From an uncultured Saprospiraceae bacterium (GTDB lineage Bacteria; Bacteroidota; Bacteroidia; Chitinophagales; Saprospiraceae): 64,000 nt of DNA. The number at the start of each line of letters is the position of its first letter. Position 1 is the stretch's first letter. Both the position numbers and the translations under genes were made by a program. The stretch lies in contig CALJOK010000042.1 of assembly GCA_937981555.1 (NCBI GenBank), forward strand, positions 61,440 through 125,439, given 5' to 3'. A model generated the notes under the pieces. That model searched no databases. It was not told the DNA's origin and saw only the letters and a program-made list of their open reading frames with translations. Shown piece after piece: positions 63,901 to 64,000 of this stretch.

Positions 63901-64000
63901 ATCTGCAGGAATTCCTGCAAGAATTGGGTCTTGTGTATCTTCAACTGTGATGATTTGAGATTGTGAAATCTCATTTCCACATGCATCAGTTGCTGTCCAT
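57988..64000 (-). CDS. Giant HYR/SprB-repeat T9SS adhesin (5' end outside window)
   Basis: The frame is open to the right edge, so more than 2,000 C-terminal residues are visible and the start is missing. From the N-terminal side: about 14 HYR-like repeats of about 78 residues (60661-64000), each with four conserved cysteines (VECNNIP, TDNCD, CGY, DNCGN). Five SprB-type repeats follow (about 59540-60660; SGVAPITFVWSNG, GTLPYQYVWSNG), then an SdrD B-like domain (about 59115-59525; VWFDTNRNGIQD), a PKD-like domain (58555-58800; TYLWDFGAGA), an Fn3-like part, and a type A T9SS sorting domain (RDIHVYPNPVIDYTYV, 57988-58240). It is probably a gliding or attachment adhesin exported by T9SS. A 3-to-4-repeat block is duplicated. 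Confidence 0.93.
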   Translation of the reverse strand, partial: WTATDACGNEISQSQIITVEDTQDPILAGIPADVTVDCNLVPAPATPIANDNCDTDVDIDFSETSVVDGCGFIITRTWTATDNCGNTVVVSQTITVGGDEPVFSSLPADLTVECNNVPTATTLTAQSNCAGTVQVDFVENIIPGACENSYTIERTWSIDASSACGTTISHTQTVTVEDTQSPILAGVPANVNVGCGNVPTPAQPVATDNCDTDVDIIYNEVQTPLSCGYELVRTWTATDNCGNETSASQTIIVEDTEDPVLIGVPADETANCDNIPLVAANVTVTDNCTTTISIDFAETTTPLACGYILTRTWTATDDCGNTVSASQNITVGDNTPPTLIDVPANTTVECSSIPGAPYVGASDNCDFDVEAILTEVETPLACGYLITRTWTAIDECGNEITGTQEVTVTDSEVPSLWEIPADLTVECGNIPAIDQGVGVLDNCDPSATLDFVESYIAGDCADNYTIVRTWTASDNCGNTISDSQYITVEDTQSPVLAGIPTDLTVDCNNVPTVAQPVATDNCDTDVDVTFDEVSVADGCGYILTRTWTATDNCGNATEASQTITVSTDAPIFSTTPADVTVECNNIPVAGTVTAQSDCAGTTQVDFVENIIAGSCENNYTIERTWSVASGCGNGISHTQLITVEDTQSPILAGVPANLNVACGNVPAPANPVATDNCDTDVDISFNEIENPLACGYELVRTWTATDNCGNETFASQTITVEDTEDPILIGVPTDETVNCGTVPNPATVTATDNCDDEVEVSFSETSAVDGCQTIITRTWTAIDDCGNEVSESQAITVNADPATLSAMPADITVECSNIPVAADISAFDGCTGNPIVVDFVENIITGDCENAYTIERTWSVGSGCGNGVSHTQLVTVEDTTNPTLIGVPADVNVDCGMIPTAPIVTGTDNCDTDVDITFNEVETPASCGYILTRTWTATDNCGNSASATQTINVGDDTPPVVAGVPANLTVECNDIPAVANNPIATDNCDADVEISFSETNTPGACADSYTLTRTWTATDDCGNTTEAVQTIFVQDITDPTLIGVPNNLTIDLTLGQTIPTAPIIVGTDNCDTDVDITFEENQTGSGCSYTLERTWTATDDCGNTISATQTIEVIGGLNVTETHANASCGENNGSIDLTVSSGVAPITFVWSNGTGNIEDQSGLAPGIYEVTVTDGTGCAANLSIEILGTGALQADISATAVNCFEGNDGGINVTMVSGLAPFTYDWTGGIGNISNPTNLTAGSYNVTITDASGCSVSTGANVNQPQELLVTIDSDGGGCAGGAGSATANVDGGTMPYQYAWSNGQTTSTISNLDEGTYTVVITDNNGCTIEDEVIISSSSNLIVSIDKTDVSCYLDTDGTATASVVGGQPNYTYLWSNGETNAMIINLEAGSYTVTITDGAGCIGTQTIQIISPPELQLTTVSTEVTPIGNDGTATVTPTGGTLPYQYVWSNGQMTQTATGLSVGNYSVTVVDGNGCFATDQVDVNASTPTGDVNIGDYVWFDTNRNGIQDTDEVGFNNVMVKLLTAGQDGIFGTLDDEIVATETTSNNPSNTAAGYYLFENVVAGTYQIEFMLSSLPNDYMITLANQGMDNYLDSDPNPLTGRTSTFTVVSGQVDDLSFDAGVHPECNNVTTGGAILTTQTICAGETPDLLVNSVYPTGGGGDLEYIWLMNTTGSPFSNTDPTWTLIQGATNEFYQPGQVYSNTYFVRCARRSGCTDYTGESNIVSILVTPLPSIEIEQAPSSLCLSESTSFQAAYAGATATYLWDFGAGASVQTSTQRNVYNLTYSSTGTKTVTLTVENMGCSISTTHEFEVTDCLNGFVFTSFAVQPEPSGTEVLLDWTTQYEVNESRYFLEHSKNGDDFQSFEMRNANGSAQEINSYQAVHAEPYYGVNYYRIKYVAANGQTTYTKVEVVVFDNGTRDIHVYPNPVIDYTYVEFLTELREDATIEVVDITGRVLSTQVVSDGFRTYRVSLADLPAGSYLIWVRYNDYRKDVERVIKITE

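Noticed and set aside
57988..64000. Regularly spaced repeats that might be read as a CRISPR array
   Set aside because: The period is about 230-240 bases, the repeats are in frame and code for HYR-like domains; there are no short spacers and no cas genes.

Overview
The window is about 64 kb of AT-rich DNA (roughly one third G+C by eye) from a Bacteroidota chromosome, most like the Saprospiria (Saprospira/Lewinella relatives). The evidence is: type IX secretion (T9SS, Por_Sec type) C-terminal sorting domains on several secreted proteins; SprB and HYR-like repeats; the gene order rpmB-rpmG-DUF4295-ftsY; a TTTG-N19-TATCTTTG promoter; a tRNA without an encoded CCA; LytS/LytTR regulators; and an effector-associated domain of the kind seen in Saprospiraceae. 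The genus cannot be named from this window. There is no rRNA, CRISPR array, phage or insertion-sequence transposase.

Layout. 1-3.4 kb: 5' part of an ABC ATPase gene (its C-terminus is outside the window), then a LytS/LytTR two-component pair. 3.4-5.3 kb: BlaI/BlaR1-type pair behind two tandem operator-like palindromes. 5.4-9.6 kb: NhaC antiporter, ketopantoate-reductase-like gene, a small membrane-anchored EAD11-like gene followed by a duplicated 3' end of the reductase, an STM3941-like membrane protein, a GNAT and a long hairpin element. 9.7-11.8 kb: tRNA-Arg, L28, L33, DUF4295 and FtsY. 11.8-14.6 kb: MFS transporter, ribbon-helix-helix (RHH) protein, SPFH protein. 14.8-16.5 kb: a GHKL ATPase fused to a nuclease-like domain (candidate defence gene). 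16.6-23 kb: PhoD phosphatase, ECF sigma with two YciI-like genes, fatty acid hydroxylase, alpha/beta hydrolase, Crp/Fnr regulator, an orphan LytTR domain. 23.5-27.3 kb: PLP decarboxylase divergent from cysteine dioxygenase (probably cysteine to hypotaurine) plus an SSS symporter. 27.5-39 kb: hybrid kinase, cupin, MDR dehydrogenase, a cyclase-TPR-AraC fusion, a serine hydrolase and small exported proteins. 39.3-48.2 kb: FtsX-type permease, FG-GAP protein, S9 peptidase, a PEP-mutase-like/Ada operon, HAD phosphatase. 48.6-64 kb: a 1363-residue secreted glycosidase-like lectin protein, an AGCS symporter, several gene remnants, a MORN protein and the 3' 6 kb of a giant HYR/SprB adhesin that continues past the right edge.

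Most genes are single units or pairs bounded by clear hairpin terminators. Tight pairs (4-nt or 1-nt overlaps) are LytS/LytTR, BlaI/BlaR1, YciI/ECF sigma and PEPM/Ada. The most unusual places are the reductase 3'-end duplication around the EAD11-like gene, the GHKL-nuclease fusion, the cyclase-TPR-AraC regulator, three or four unrelated long inverted repeats with no transposase, and the block-duplicated giant adhesin. The 40-64 kb part holds three intact T9SS cargo genes and one decayed T9SS sorting domain, which suggests ongoing turnover of surface proteins.
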